DNA of 64,000 nucleotides from JBPCQA01 sp050998615 (GCA_050998615.1 JBPCQA010000013.1:62001-126000); one strand, 5' to 3'. Counted from the first letter of the stretch, positions 7,438-16,635 are shown. The notes: generated by a model not told the origin, from the letters alone. A program made the numbers and translations.

Positions 7438-9012
7438 CTACGTTGGGTCCTCGGCTGCGGTGGCGTGTTCGGAGGCGACGGCGGTGGCTACGTCGCGAGG
7501 GTAGGTGCGCCGGGCGCGCAGCAGCAGGATGAGACCGGCGGCCGCCAGCGGCACGAGCATGATCAAGAAGGTGTACTCCAAACCGATGCCGCCACGACCC
7601 GCACTTCCAGCGGGATGCCCGAGGCCGCTGGTGTGCGCTCCGAACTGTGTGGACACGTAACCGAACAACAGCGGGGCGATCGCCTCGAAAGAGGAACGCA
7701 GCACGGTTCGCACCGCCTCGGCCCGGCCCCAAAGCCGTGAGTGGATCAGATCCAGCCTGGCAGCGTCCAAGGGTGGGTTGGCTCCACCGACCCCGGCCGC
7801 GGCGAGGAAGAACAAGGGCGCGGCGACGAGCAAAGTGGCGGTCAACATCCCGGGCAGAAAGAGCACCGCGGCTATCAGAAATGATAGCCCGGCGATCACT
7901 GGGCGGGCAGTGAGGTGCCCGCGGTCGATCAGCCAGTCCGCCAGCCGACCAGTGATGAGCACCCCGACGATTGCGCCGACGCCCAGTACGACGAGCAGGC
8001 TGCTGGCGGTGCCTTGGCCGACAGCGAACCTGTCGCGGAGGTAGACCACGGCGAAGGTGCGAAGACCGGAGAAAAAGAAGTAGCCAAGCGCCGAGGCGAC
8101 GATCAGCACGCGGTTTGTCCGAATCGACAACACGTACTTGACCGCCCACCACAGGGGTCGCTCGGCGGGGTCGGTGCGGAGCACCAAATTGTCGTGCGGC
8201 TGGATGTCTGCTTCTTGCACTTCCTTTTCGACCTTGCCCTCGTCCCGTGGTTGCGCGTTTGCCCCTCCAGCAGCGACGTCGGCCGCAGGCTCATCAGCGT
8301 CGACCTGCTCGGCGGAGCGGATCTCCTCTTCGCCGGCTTGCAGTCGAGACTGCCCACCGCGAGCCGGTTCGGGCAGTAGCCGCCAGATCGCGATCGCCAG
8401 GAACAATCCCGGCACGGAGAGCACCCAGAAGGAGTATCGCCACGACAGCACGGCCGCGAGATCGCCAGAGACGAGGAACCCCACGCCGGCGCCGATGAGC
8501 TCCCCGGACAGGATGAATCCGTAGATTCGGCCGCGTTCCGCGGCTGGGAAGAAGTCGCCGGTCAGTGATGCGACGGCGGGGCCAGCCGTGGCGACGACGG
8601 CGCCAAGCGCCAACCGAGTGATCAGCAGCATGTTGTAGGAGATGGACGCGCCGCTGATCGCCATCGCGACAGACCAGACGAGGATCGCGCCAGCGAGGAG
8701 GTTGACGCGATTAATCCGGTCGGTCAGCGCTCCGATGGGCAAGGTGGCCAAAGCGCCAATCCCGGTGGAGACGGTGACGAGGAGTCCGATGTCGGTGTTG
8801 TTGATGTGTAGGGTGCGCTCCAAAGACACCGCAGTGGCCCCGATGGTGGCCGTGTCTGCGGCCTCTAGCGCAAGCACGCAAGCCAGCAGTACGACGACCC
8901 GTAACCGGGCCGCCCCGCCCACGGCGTACTTGAGCCGGTCCTTCACGTTGCGGCGCAGCAGGTCCCGGGTCCGGGTCATCGGCGCGGGCATGGGTTCACG
9001 TGAGTATCCCAC
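7438..9012 (-). CDS. Major facilitator superfamily transporter
   Basis: A 524-residue transporter with two six-helix halves. The N-terminal half shows DIGLLVTVSTGIGALATLPIGALTDRINR, the MFS loop 2-3 motif, and PAVASLTGDFFPAAERGRIYGF. The two halves are joined by an unusually long acidic linker (residues about 235-290, rich in E, D, A and Q). The second half repeats the loop motif as GVLITGRLADWLIDRGH. It resembles Spinster-like MFS proteins, but the substrate is unknown. The GTG at 9012 is used; ATGs at 8991 and 8979 are also possible and none has a strong ribosome site. It converges with the aminotransferase gene and diverges from the redox operon. Confidence 0.82.
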   Translation of the reverse strand: MGYSREPMPAPMTRTRDLLRRNVKDRLKYAVGGAARLRVVVLLACVLALEAADTATIGATAVSLERTLHINNTDIGLLVTVSTGIGALATLPIGALTDRINRVNLLAGAILVWSVAMAISGASISYNMLLITRLALGAVVATAGPAVASLTGDFFPAAERGRIYGFILSGELIGAGVGFLVSGDLAAVLSWRYSFWVLSVPGLFLAIAIWRLLPEPARGGQSRLQAGEEEIRSAEQVDADEPAADVAAGGANAQPRDEGKVEKEVQEADIQPHDNLVLRTDPAERPLWWAVKYVLSIRTNRVLIVASALGYFFFSGLRTFAVVYLRDRFAVGQGTASSLLVVLGVGAIVGVLITGRLADWLIDRGHLTARPVIAGLSFLIAAVLFLPGMLTATLLVAAPLFFLAAAGVGGANPPLDAARLDLIHSRLWGRAEAVRTVLRSSFEAIAPLLFGYVSTQFGAHTSGLGHPAGSAGRGGIGLEYTFLIMLVPLAAAGLILLLRARRTYPRDVATAVASEHATAAEDPT

Positions 9013-9249
9013 CCCATCGCTACACCGAAGCCGACGACGGCGGGAGTCAACATGTCGGCCCTTCGAGTATTCGTCGGCGGTTCCGTTCGCTGTCCTTCGC
9101 CGGGATGTACCCTCCGCCGGTGGGTCTAGTCACGTAGAAGCATTGACTGCACAGGGCAGCGCTGCCGATGGGGCCGGCTGCGGGGAATGGCGCTGCCCCT
9201 TGCTCGCCCTAGTTTGCTCTCGAGGAGCCAACGCAATCGCGTACTCGCG

Positions 9250-9274
9250 GTTTCCTTCACACGCCCCGGGGTAA
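9250..9274 (+). promoter_or_regulatory. Candidate stress-sigma (SigB/SigF-like) promoter of the redox operon
   Basis: GTTTCC at 9250-9255 and GGGTAA at 9269-9274 are separated by exactly 13 bases. This fits the SigB/SigF-class pattern GTTT-N12-15-GGGTA known from Bacillus and actinobacteria. It ends 43 bases before the first ATG of the operon. The remainder of 9013-9249 shows no gene I can support. Confidence 0.55.
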
Positions 9275-9317
9275 TGTCCCGACACGGACGGAGAAGTTCT
9301 CCGGAAGAGGTGAGCAC

Positions 9318-9812
9318 ATGAAGTTTCTTTCCCGCGCCCCGAAGATCGAATCGGCGAGCAGTCACGGCAATTTCGCCGGTGCCGAACACGTCATCGACAG
9401 GCTCGTCGGTGACATCGAGCACGGCAGGTTCGAGCGTTCGCTGTCCGGCCTCACTGCGGTGGCCGCGGCGGTGACTACCGCTGAAATCTACCTTGAGCAC
9501 TACAAGGCGAGCTTCGGCAACAAGTGGATGTGGAGCCCGATCGTGGTCACTCCACCAGTGATGGTCGCTGGCATCGGCGGCGTGTTCAGCAAGCGCTGGG
9601 CCAAGACTGCGCTGCCGATCACTGCGGGCATCTACACCATCAACGGGTTGATGGGCGAGTACTTCCACGCCCGCGGCGTTGCCCGTAAGCCGGGCGGCTG
9701 GGCGCTCGCCTCCTACAACCTGCCGATGGGTCCGCCGATCTCGGCGCCAGGACTGATGTGCATCGTCGGCGGGATGGGGCTGCTGGCGGCCTTGTTGCGC
9801 CGAGAGAAGTAG
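9318..9812 (+). CDS. Predicted membrane protein, first gene of the redox operon
   Basis: I do not recognise a named family. The 164 residues have a polar N-terminus (EHVIDRLVGDIEHGRFERSLSGL) and about four hydrophobic segments: near residues 43-58, 72-95, 98-115 and 140-160. Between the last two lies GEYFHARGVARKPGGWALASYN, with two histidines or aromatic residues that could face a cofactor. An AGAGGTG ribosome site lies just before the ATG. Ten bases separate it from the next gene. The position suggests a membrane partner for the GMC enzyme or the cytochrome. Confidence 0.75.
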   Translation: MKFLSRAPKIESASSHGNFAGAEHVIDRLVGDIEHGRFERSLSGLTAVAAAVTTAEIYLEHYKASFGNKWMWSPIVVTPPVMVAGIGGVFSKRWAKTALPITAGIYTINGLMGEYFHARGVARKPGGWALASYNLPMGPPISAPGLMCIVGGMGLLAALLRREK

Positions 9813-9822
9813 GAGACAAGCG

Positions 9823-10560
9823 ATGCCGGACTTGTCCAAACCAGACCACCTGCCCAACCGGCGGCCGGGAGGCAAGCCTCCTCATCCGAGTTGGCTCCCT
9901 CGTCAGCAGCGGGGCACCACCCCGCAGATGATCGGGAGATATCCGCGGTACGACGTCTTCGACGCCGCCGACACGTGGGATCCCGCCACTACTGACGTCA
10001 TCGAGCAGCGGATGCGGCTGGCGGGGCGGCCGTTACGGTTCTTCAGCTCCGCCGAGGAGCCGACGCTGCGGGCGTTCTGCGACACCTGCGTAGCCCAAGA
10101 CGACGAGCCCCGGGTGCCGGTAGTCGAGTTCATTGATGACAAGCTCGCCGCCGGTCGGCTCGACGGCTACCAGTACGCCGACATGCCCGACGACCGGGAC
10201 ACCTGGCGGCTGGTCCTTCGCGGTCTCGACGAGGTGGCCCACAGCCGATACGGCAAGGAGAGCTTCGCCGCGGCCGAAGTCGACACCAGGGAGGGGATCG
10301 TCGACCAGCTCGCCAACGCACAGTTGTCTGGTGAGGCATGGGAGGAGCTGAACGTGAGCCGGGCCTGGAGTGTGTGCATGCGGATGATCCTCTCCGGCTT
10401 CTACTCCCACCCGTGGGCGTGGAACGAGATCGGCTTCGGCGGGCCGGCGTACCCACGCGGCTTCATGCGGCTCGGCCCGGTCAGCTCACTCGAGCCGTTC
10501 GAGAAGCGCGGCGCCACCCAAGAGGATCCGGTCCGGGTGACCCAGGACGGTGAGTTCTGA
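9823..10560 (+). CDS. Gluconate 2-dehydrogenase subunit 3-like protein
   Basis: A 245-residue protein resembling the small subunit (subunit 3 family) that accompanies GMC-type membrane-bound dehydrogenases. Recognisable parts are SSAEEPTLRAFCDTCVAQDDEPRVPVVEFIDDKLA, the D/E-rich middle, and the C-terminal GFYSHPWAWNEIGFGGPAYPRGFMRL. Known subunit 3 proteins often carry a Tat signal, but none is visible here: the N-terminus is hydrophilic and has no twin-arginine-plus-hydrophobic stretch. An AGGAG lies before the ATG. The stop overlaps the GMC start as ATGA, so the two proteins should be made in step. Confidence 0.82.
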   Translation: MPDLSKPDHLPNRRPGGKPPHPSWLPRQQRGTTPQMIGRYPRYDVFDAADTWDPATTDVIEQRMRLAGRPLRFFSSAEEPTLRAFCDTCVAQDDEPRVPVVEFIDDKLAAGRLDGYQYADMPDDRDTWRLVLRGLDEVAHSRYGKESFAAAEVDTREGIVDQLANAQLSGEAWEELNVSRAWSVCMRMILSGFYSHPWAWNEIGFGGPAYPRGFMRLGPVSSLEPFEKRGATQEDPVRVTQDGEF

Positions 10561-12272
10561 TGGGCGACTTGTTGCGCGGGATCCTCAAGGGCGCGGTCGG
10601 GCCGGAAGACAACGACTCCCGCTACCTGCTCGACGTACATTCCCGGGAGCTGCCCGGTGAGGACACCATGAGCCGCTACGACGACGCCGACGAGATCGAC
10701 CTCGTCATCGTCGGCGCCGGTGCCGGCGGATCGGTGCTCGCCCAGCGGCTGGCCAGGGCCGGTTGGCGGATCGCGATCATCGAGGCCGGCCCGTTCTGGC
10801 ATCCCGACGAGGACTGGGTGTCCGACGAGGCAGGCTCCCATCACCTCTACTGGACGCAGAAGCGGATCATCGGCGGGGACGACCCGATTGAATTGGGCAA
10901 GAACAACTCGGGCCGCGGAGTGGGCGGATCGATGGTGCACTACGCCGGCTACTGCCCGCGCTTCCATCCCTCTGACTTGGAGACCTACAGCCGCGACGGG
11001 GTAGGAGCGGACTGGCCCATCGGGTACGAGGACCTGCGACCGCATTACGAGCGGGTCGAGCGCGAGCTCCCAGTGGCCGGCCAAGACTGGCCGTGGGGGC
11101 ATCCGCACCGGTATCCGTTCTCTCCGCACCCGATTTCCGGCGCCGCGGCCAAGCTGTGGGCCGGCGCGCGCAAACTGGGAATCCAGATGCGGGTCGGCCC
11201 GGTCGGCATCGTCAACGGCACCTTCGGCAATCGGCCGCACTGCATCTACCGGGGCTACTGCCTGCAGGGTTGCAAAGTCAACGCCAAGGCCAGCCCGTAC
11301 GTCACCCACCTGCCGGACGCGCTCGCGCACGCGGTGGAGATCCGCGCCAACTGTATGGCCGCGCGGGTGGAGCTCGACGAGAGCGGCCGTGCTCGCGGCG
11401 TGACCTACATCCGGGAAGGCGAGCATGTCGAGCGCATGCAGCGCGCCCGGTTCGTGGCGGTGGCCGGCTACTCGATCGAGACCCCGCGGTTGTTGCTGAA
11501 CTCGGCAAGCTCGCGATTCCCGCACGGATTGTGCAACAACGAGGACCAGGTGGGCCGCTACGTGATGGTGCAAGGGGCAAGCCAGACCGCTGGGCGGTGG
11601 CCCGAGGAGCTGCGGATGTACAAGGCTCCACCGCCGGAGGTGTCGTCGGAGCAGTTCTACGAGACGGACCTGGACCGGGGATTCGCCCGAGGCTTCTCCA
11701 TCCAGACCGTCTCCCCGTTGCCGATCGGCTGGGCCGAGCACGTGCTCGCGGATGGGCATTGGGGGCGAGCGTTGCGGGAATACATGCGCGACTACAACCA
11801 TTGGGCCACCATCGGCGTGCTCAACGAGCTGCTGGCGCACCCCGACAACCGGATCACGCTGGCCGAGGAGACTGACCCCTATGGGCTTGCGGTGGCGAGG
11901 ATGGACTACACCCTGCAGGACAACGACAAGAAGAACATTGCCTACTCCACGAATGTGATCACCGACATCCTCAAGGCGGCCGAGGCGCAAGACGTGCTGA
12001 CCATTCACCGCTACGCGCACCTGATCGGCGGTGCCCGGATGGGGTCGTCGCCAGAGACCTCGGTGGTGGACGCCAACCAGCGCGCCTGGGCGGTGCCGAA
12101 CCTTTTCTTGTCCGACGGCTCGGTGTGCCCCACTCAGGGCTCGGCGAACCCTGCCTTGACGATCATGGCGATGGCGTCCCGGCTCGCCGAGCGGATGATC
12201 AGCGGTGCGGCGATGGACGACGACCCGGCCGCGCGGGCTGGTAGCACGCCGGCTAAGCAGCCGGTCCGCTAG
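10560..12272 (+). CDS. GMC-family FAD-dependent oxidoreductase
   Basis: A 570-residue flavoprotein predicted to oxidise an alcohol or sugar hydroxyl. The Rossmann motif LVIVGAGAGGSVLAQRLA is at about residue 48-65, followed by GRGVGGSMVHYAGYCPRFHPSD (the FAD-cap region). The GMC C-terminal domain has HLIGGARMGSSPETSVVD, then GSVCPTQGSANPALTIMAMASRLAE. A cysteine cluster, HCIYRGYCLQGCKVNAK, near residue 225 matches the multi-cysteine loop of gluconate-dehydrogenase-like members. There is no signal peptide, and about 35 extra polar residues precede the FAD domain. It is coupled to the subunit 3 gene. The likely acceptor is the membrane cytochrome encoded next; that is inference from order. Confidence 0.88.
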   Translation: MGDLLRGILKGAVGPEDNDSRYLLDVHSRELPGEDTMSRYDDADEIDLVIVGAGAGGSVLAQRLARAGWRIAIIEAGPFWHPDEDWVSDEAGSHHLYWTQKRIIGGDDPIELGKNNSGRGVGGSMVHYAGYCPRFHPSDLETYSRDGVGADWPIGYEDLRPHYERVERELPVAGQDWPWGHPHRYPFSPHPISGAAAKLWAGARKLGIQMRVGPVGIVNGTFGNRPHCIYRGYCLQGCKVNAKASPYVTHLPDALAHAVEIRANCMAARVELDESGRARGVTYIREGEHVERMQRARFVAVAGYSIETPRLLLNSASSRFPHGLCNNEDQVGRYVMVQGASQTAGRWPEELRMYKAPPPEVSSEQFYETDLDRGFARGFSIQTVSPLPIGWAEHVLADGHWGRALREYMRDYNHWATIGVLNELLAHPDNRITLAEETDPYGLAVARMDYTLQDNDKKNIAYSTNVITDILKAAEAQDVLTIHRYAHLIGGARMGSSPETSVVDANQRAWAVPNLFLSDGSVCPTQGSANPALTIMAMASRLAERMISGAAMDDDPAARAGSTPAKQPVR

Positions 12273-12288
12273 CAGGAGGAGAGCTGTC

Positions 12289-13779
12289 GTGCGCGGCTTC
12301 TTCCCGTACTGGGTCGTCGTCACCCACTTCCTCAACATCTTCTTCATGCTGCTGTTGGCCCGCTCTGGGCTGGAGGTGCTGTCTTCGTTTCCCAAGTTGT
12401 ACTGGCACGACGACTGCCCGCCCGGGCGCGAATGGGCCAGGTTCTCCAAGAAGATGTACTCCGCCGACTCCCGCCGGCTGTGGAGTTCGCTCGACGAGGA
12501 GGAGGCCTGGTCACCTGTCGTAGCGTTGCCGGGCAAGAAGAATCTGGGGCTGGGCAGGCACTGGCACTTCATGAGCGTCCAGTTCTGGATTCTCACCGGT
12601 GTGGTGTACGTCGCGCTGGTCTTCACAACCGGTTACTGGCACTACCTGATCCCCACGAGTTGGTCGATATTTCCGGAATCGGTCCGCGCGGTCGGCACCT
12701 ACCTGCACTTCCGGTTGCCGGACAAGCTGCCGGGTCAGCCGTTCGAGGCGGCCCAAAAGCTCACCTACTTCCTGGTGATCTTCGTGTTGGCTCCGTTTCA
12801 GATCCTCACCGGAGCGGCGATGTCGCCGTCGGTGCTGGCCCGCTTCCCTTGGTACGGCAAGTTGTTCGGCGGCAAGCAGGGCGCCCGCAGCCTGCACTTT
12901 CTCGGCCTGTGCGCGTTCGCCGCGTTCACCGCTCTGCACACGTTCATGGTGATCATCCACGGCGTCCCGAAGGAGTTCGCCGGGATGGTGCTCGCCGACC
13001 CGAGCGGGGACCGGACACTCGCGCTGGCCGTGGGGTTGACCGGCATCTTCTTGATACTGCTCTTCCACGTCACCATCAGCTGGTTCTCGCTGCGGTATCG
13101 GCGCGCCACCCAACGCATGCTGGGCATCATGGTCAACCCGTTCGAGCGGGTGATCTCGCGGACCTTCACCTCCCGAGAGCACTTCTCCCGTAGGCACATC
13201 TCGGCGTACCACCGAGTCAACGGCTTTCCGCCGGTCGGCGAGGACTACCGGAGACTGGCTGCCGGCCACTTCGACGACTACCGGCTCGACGTCGGTGGTC
13301 TGGTCGAGCACCCGGTGTCGCTGTCGCTGACGGACCTACGCGAGCTCGGCCAGTCCGACCAGGTCACCAAGCACAACTGCATCCAGGGCTGGACCGCGAT
13401 CGCCCAGTGGGCAGGCGTCCCGCTGGCCCGGGTGGTGGAGTTGGTCCAACCCCGGCCGGAGGCGAAGCACGTGGTGTTTTACGCCTTCGACGACAAGGGC
13501 GAAACCGAGGGGGAGGGCCGTTACGGGTTCTACTACGGCTCGGTCCCGCTGTTCTTGGTTACCAATCCCCAGGCCCTCCTCGCGTTGGAGATGAACGGGG
13601 CTTCGCTGCCGATCGAACATGGTGCACCAATCCGGGTGAGAATCGAGACTCAGCTCGGTTTCAAGATGGTCAAGTGGATCAAGGCGATCGAGTTCGTCGA
13701 GGACTACGCCGACATCGGCATGGGTCAGGGCGGCTGGCGTGAAGACCAGCAGTTCTACGCCAACGCGGCCGGGATCTGA
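12289..13779 (+). CDS. Cytochrome b561-like membrane domain fused to a sulfite-oxidase-type molybdopterin domain
   Basis: A 496-residue fusion. The first 300 residues are membrane: hydrophobic stretches near residues 4-22, 100-122, 160-182, 203-228 and 244-268, with histidines in HFLN, LHFLG, LHTFMVIIHG and LLFHV that could ligate heme b. From about residue 310 comes an SUOX/MsrP-like molybdopterin domain with DDYRLDVGGLVEHPVSLSL and KHNCIQGWTAIAQWAGVPL; C364 is the expected molybdenum ligand. There is no Tat signal, so the side of the membrane is uncertain. The GTG at 12289 has AGGAGGA eight bases upstream. It probably carries electrons between a substrate or quinone and the GMC partner. Confidence 0.85.
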   Translation: MRGFFPYWVVVTHFLNIFFMLLLARSGLEVLSSFPKLYWHDDCPPGREWARFSKKMYSADSRRLWSSLDEEEAWSPVVALPGKKNLGLGRHWHFMSVQFWILTGVVYVALVFTTGYWHYLIPTSWSIFPESVRAVGTYLHFRLPDKLPGQPFEAAQKLTYFLVIFVLAPFQILTGAAMSPSVLARFPWYGKLFGGKQGARSLHFLGLCAFAAFTALHTFMVIIHGVPKEFAGMVLADPSGDRTLALAVGLTGIFLILLFHVTISWFSLRYRRATQRMLGIMVNPFERVISRTFTSREHFSRRHISAYHRVNGFPPVGEDYRRLAAGHFDDYRLDVGGLVEHPVSLSLTDLRELGQSDQVTKHNCIQGWTAIAQWAGVPLARVVELVQPRPEAKHVVFYAFDDKGETEGEGRYGFYYGSVPLFLVTNPQALLALEMNGASLPIEHGAPIRVRIETQLGFKMVKWIKAIEFVEDYADIGMGQGGWREDQQFYANAAGI

Positions 13780-13838
13780 GCCACCACCTGTGACCCGGCG
13801 GGGGGACGGCCAGCAGCAGCGACCAGAGGAGGACAACG

Positions 13839-15632
13839 ATGACCACCCGAGACCACGACCAAACCTGGGAGTTTCCACCAAATGTGCTGCGCGAGTACGC
13901 ACTGCTCGCGGACGGCGAACGGGGCATTTTGGTCGGCCCACGAGGCGATTACGTGTGGATGTGCGCCCCACGCTGGGACTCCGACGCCGTGTTCTCGTCG
14001 CTGATCGGCGGCCGCGGGATGTACGCGGTCTCTCCGATCGGCCGGTATGTGTGGGGCGGCCACTACGAGGACGGCAGTCTGATATGGCGGTCCCGGTGGA
14101 TCACCGAAACCGGGATCGTGGAGTGCCGGGAGGCGCTCGCCTTCCCCGGCGACCCCGGCCGGGCGGTGGTGCTGCGCCGCATCATCGCGTGTGACGCCGA
14201 CGCCGAGGTGCGGGTGCTGCTCGACGCCCACGCCGGTTTCGGCCGGCACCCGACGAAGTCGTTGTCTGCGGAAGACGGCGTGTGGACCGGGCGGGCCGGC
14301 TCGTTGAACCTACGCTGGACTGGCGGTCGGCAGGCCCAGCCCGGCGCCGGCGGTCACGACAAGGAGACGCTGGCGATGGAGTTCACCCTCCCCGCCGGCC
14401 GCCACCACGATCTGGTGCTGGAGCTCTCCGAGCAGCCGCTGCCCGACGCGCCGGTCGACCCGGATCAGGCCTGGGATGCCACCGAGCACACCTGGTCCAC
14501 CACGGTCCCGGAGCTGACTGACACCATCGCACCCGGCGACGCCCGGCACGGCTACGCTGTGCTACGCGGGCTGACCAGCTCCGGTGGCGGGATGGTCGCC
14601 GCCGCCACCATGAGCCTGCCCGAACGCGCCGAACAGGGCCGCAACTACGACTACCGATACGTGTGGATCCGCGACCAGTGCTTCACCGGGCAGGCGATCG
14701 CCGCGGCGGGTGCGCATCCCTTGCTGGACGACGCCGTCCGGTTCGTCGCAGAACGGCTGCTCGCCGACGGACCACAGCTCAAGCCGGCGTACACGATCGC
14801 CGGTGGCCAGGTCCCCGACCAGCGATCACTGCATCTCCCCGGTTATCCCGGCGGCCACGACGTCGTCGGCAATCACGTCAACGCCCAGTTCCAGCTCGAC
14901 GCGCTCGGCGAGTCGTTGTTGCTGTTTGCCGCCGCCGCTCGGGCGGATCATCTGGACGCTGACGGCTGGCGGGCCGCGGAGGCCGCCGCCGGCGCGATAG
15001 CGAAACGCTGGGTTGAGCCCGAAGCAGGCATCTGGGAGCTCGATGCGAAGAACTGGACCGAAAGCCGGCTCATTTGCGTCGCCGGCCTGCGGGCGATCAG
15101 CTCCGCGGACGCGCCGCCCGGCAAGACCGGCGACTGGCTGGCGCTGGCCGAGAAGATCCTGGCGGAGGCCGCCGCCAGCTCCACCCACCCCTCCGGGCGC
15201 TGGCAGCGTGCCCCCGACGACGACCGGCTCGACTCGGCTCTGCTGCTCCCGCCGATCCGAGGCGCACTGCCGCCCAACGACCCCCGCACGCTGGCCACGC
15301 TGACTGGTCTGGCCGGCGACCTGGGCCGCGACAACTACCTGTACCGGTTCCGGCAGCAGCCCGGTGACCTCAGCGACGCGGAGGGAGCGTTCTTGCTGTG
15401 CGGCTTCACGATGGCTCTCGCATTGCATCAGCAAGGTCGTGAGGTCGAGGCGACTCGCTGGTTCGAACGCAACCGGGCGGCCTGCGGCCCACCGGGGCTG
15501 TACTCGGAGGAGTACGACATCGGCGAACGCCAGCTGCGCGGGAATCTCCCCCAGGCCTTCGTCCATGCGCTGATGTTTGAATGCGCCGCTCGGCTCAACC
15601 GCCCGTGGCAGGACCTGAATGACCATGTCTAG
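13839..15632 (+). CDS. Glycoside hydrolase family 15 (glucoamylase/trehalase-like) protein
   Basis: A 597-residue GH15 enzyme, a family that releases glucose from alpha-glucans or trehalose by inversion. The N-terminal beta domain reads EYALLADGERGILVGPRGDYVWMCAPRWDSDAVFSSLIGG. The (alpha/alpha)6 barrel has NYDYRYVWIRDQCFTGQA, then PEAGIWELDAKNWTESRL around the putative acid Glu, and YDIGERQLRGNLPQAFVHAL around the putative base Glu. There is no signal peptide, so an intracellular substrate such as glycogen fragments or trehalose is more likely than external starch. It lies 59 bases after the cytochrome fusion with an AGAGGA site and is read as part of the same operon. Confidence 0.88.
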   Translation: MTTRDHDQTWEFPPNVLREYALLADGERGILVGPRGDYVWMCAPRWDSDAVFSSLIGGRGMYAVSPIGRYVWGGHYEDGSLIWRSRWITETGIVECREALAFPGDPGRAVVLRRIIACDADAEVRVLLDAHAGFGRHPTKSLSAEDGVWTGRAGSLNLRWTGGRQAQPGAGGHDKETLAMEFTLPAGRHHDLVLELSEQPLPDAPVDPDQAWDATEHTWSTTVPELTDTIAPGDARHGYAVLRGLTSSGGGMVAAATMSLPERAEQGRNYDYRYVWIRDQCFTGQAIAAAGAHPLLDDAVRFVAERLLADGPQLKPAYTIAGGQVPDQRSLHLPGYPGGHDVVGNHVNAQFQLDALGESLLLFAAAARADHLDADGWRAAEAAAGAIAKRWVEPEAGIWELDAKNWTESRLICVAGLRAISSADAPPGKTGDWLALAEKILAEAAASSTHPSGRWQRAPDDDRLDSALLLPPIRGALPPNDPRTLATLTGLAGDLGRDNYLYRFRQQPGDLSDAEGAFLLCGFTMALALHQQGREVEATRWFERNRAACGPPGLYSEEYDIGERQLRGNLPQAFVHALMFECAARLNRPWQDLNDHV

Positions 15633-15680
15633 CACTCGCCTCGCCGCACCGAATCTTGAAGTTGGTGCGGGGTGGCGGCG

Positions 15681-16595
15681 ATGCTGAGCGTTACCTTGGC
15701 CGTGCTGGCCGCGCTCGCCAATGCGACATCGTCGGTGCTGCAACGCAAGGCTGCTCGCGACGAGCCCGAAGGTGAGACATCGGGCCTACGGATGATGTTG
15801 AATCTGGCCCGCAAGCCGGTGTGGTGCGCTGGCATCGCCGCGATCGCGGTGGGGTTCTTGCTGCAGGCCGGTGCTTTGGCGACCGGGGCGATGTCGCTTG
15901 TGCAGCCAATCTTGGTAGTGGAGCTCGCATTCACGCTGCTCCTTGCTGCCGCGATTTTCCACAACAATCTGCACGTCCGAGAGTGGGCCGCCATCGCCGG
16001 CATGACCGGGGGGATCTCGCTGCTGCTTTACTCGCTGCAACCAAGCAGCGGCGATCGTTACGGAGCCTCAGCCATTTGGTGGGCGGTGGGCATCGTGATC
16101 ATCCTCATGCTCGTCGCAACCGCTATCAGTGCTGGTTTGCGCAGCAGTCACGACCGCCGCGCTGCCTACTTCGGCATTGCCACCGGAATGGGATTCGGGC
16201 TGACCGCCGCGTTGGTCTCCGGGATCACCGCGAACAATGCCGCGGCGGGCATCAGCGGAGTGGTCACCGGCTGGCAGACCTATCTGCTCATCGTGCTCGG
16301 GCCCGGTTTTTTCTTTCTGCTGCAAAAGACCATGCAGGCAGGACGATTGATCACCTCCCAGCCAGCACTCACGCTGTCCAACCCGATCGTGGCGGTCGGG
16401 TTCGGCATCGGCGTCTTCGGTGAGCACGTGCGCGGCGGCGGCTGGCTTGCGGGGGCATTCCTGGGTGCCGTGTTGGTCGGCGGGTGTACGGCGCTGCTCG
16501 CTCGATCCCCGTTGCTGCAAGATCACGGCGCCGATTCTCGCGCGTCGGCTGACCAAGGCGCGCCCCGGTCAGCGCCGGACGCGGGCCCCGCCTGA
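15681..16595 (+). CDS. DMT-superfamily (EamA/NIPA-like) transporter
   Basis: A 304-residue membrane protein of about nine or ten helices in the drug/metabolite transporter pattern: ten-helix spacing, RKPVWCAGIAAIAVGFLLQAGALATGAMSLVQPILVVELAF, and the second-half counterpart LTLSNPIVAVGFGIGVFGE. It ends in a polar tail. The ATG at 15681 is preferred over a GTG at 15672. It follows the GH15 gene by 48 bases on the same strand and may end the operon. The substrate is unknown. Confidence 0.82.
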   Translation: MLSVTLAVLAALANATSSVLQRKAARDEPEGETSGLRMMLNLARKPVWCAGIAAIAVGFLLQAGALATGAMSLVQPILVVELAFTLLLAAAIFHNNLHVREWAAIAGMTGGISLLLYSLQPSSGDRYGASAIWWAVGIVIILMLVATAISAGLRSSHDRRAAYFGIATGMGFGLTAALVSGITANNAAAGISGVVTGWQTYLLIVLGPGFFFLLQKTMQAGRLITSQPALTLSNPIVAVGFGIGVFGEHVRGGGWLAGAFLGAVLVGGCTALLARSPLLQDHGADSRASADQGAPRSAPDAGPA

Positions 16596-16635
16596 CCGGC
16601 GGTCGGGTCCCCAGAACTCCCATGAGCGCGGGCCC

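Noticed and set aside
10401..12626. A 741-codon open frame on the minus strand across the GMC gene
   Set aside because: It is antisense to clear GMC and subunit sequence, has no family-like motifs, and comes from high-GC codon bias.
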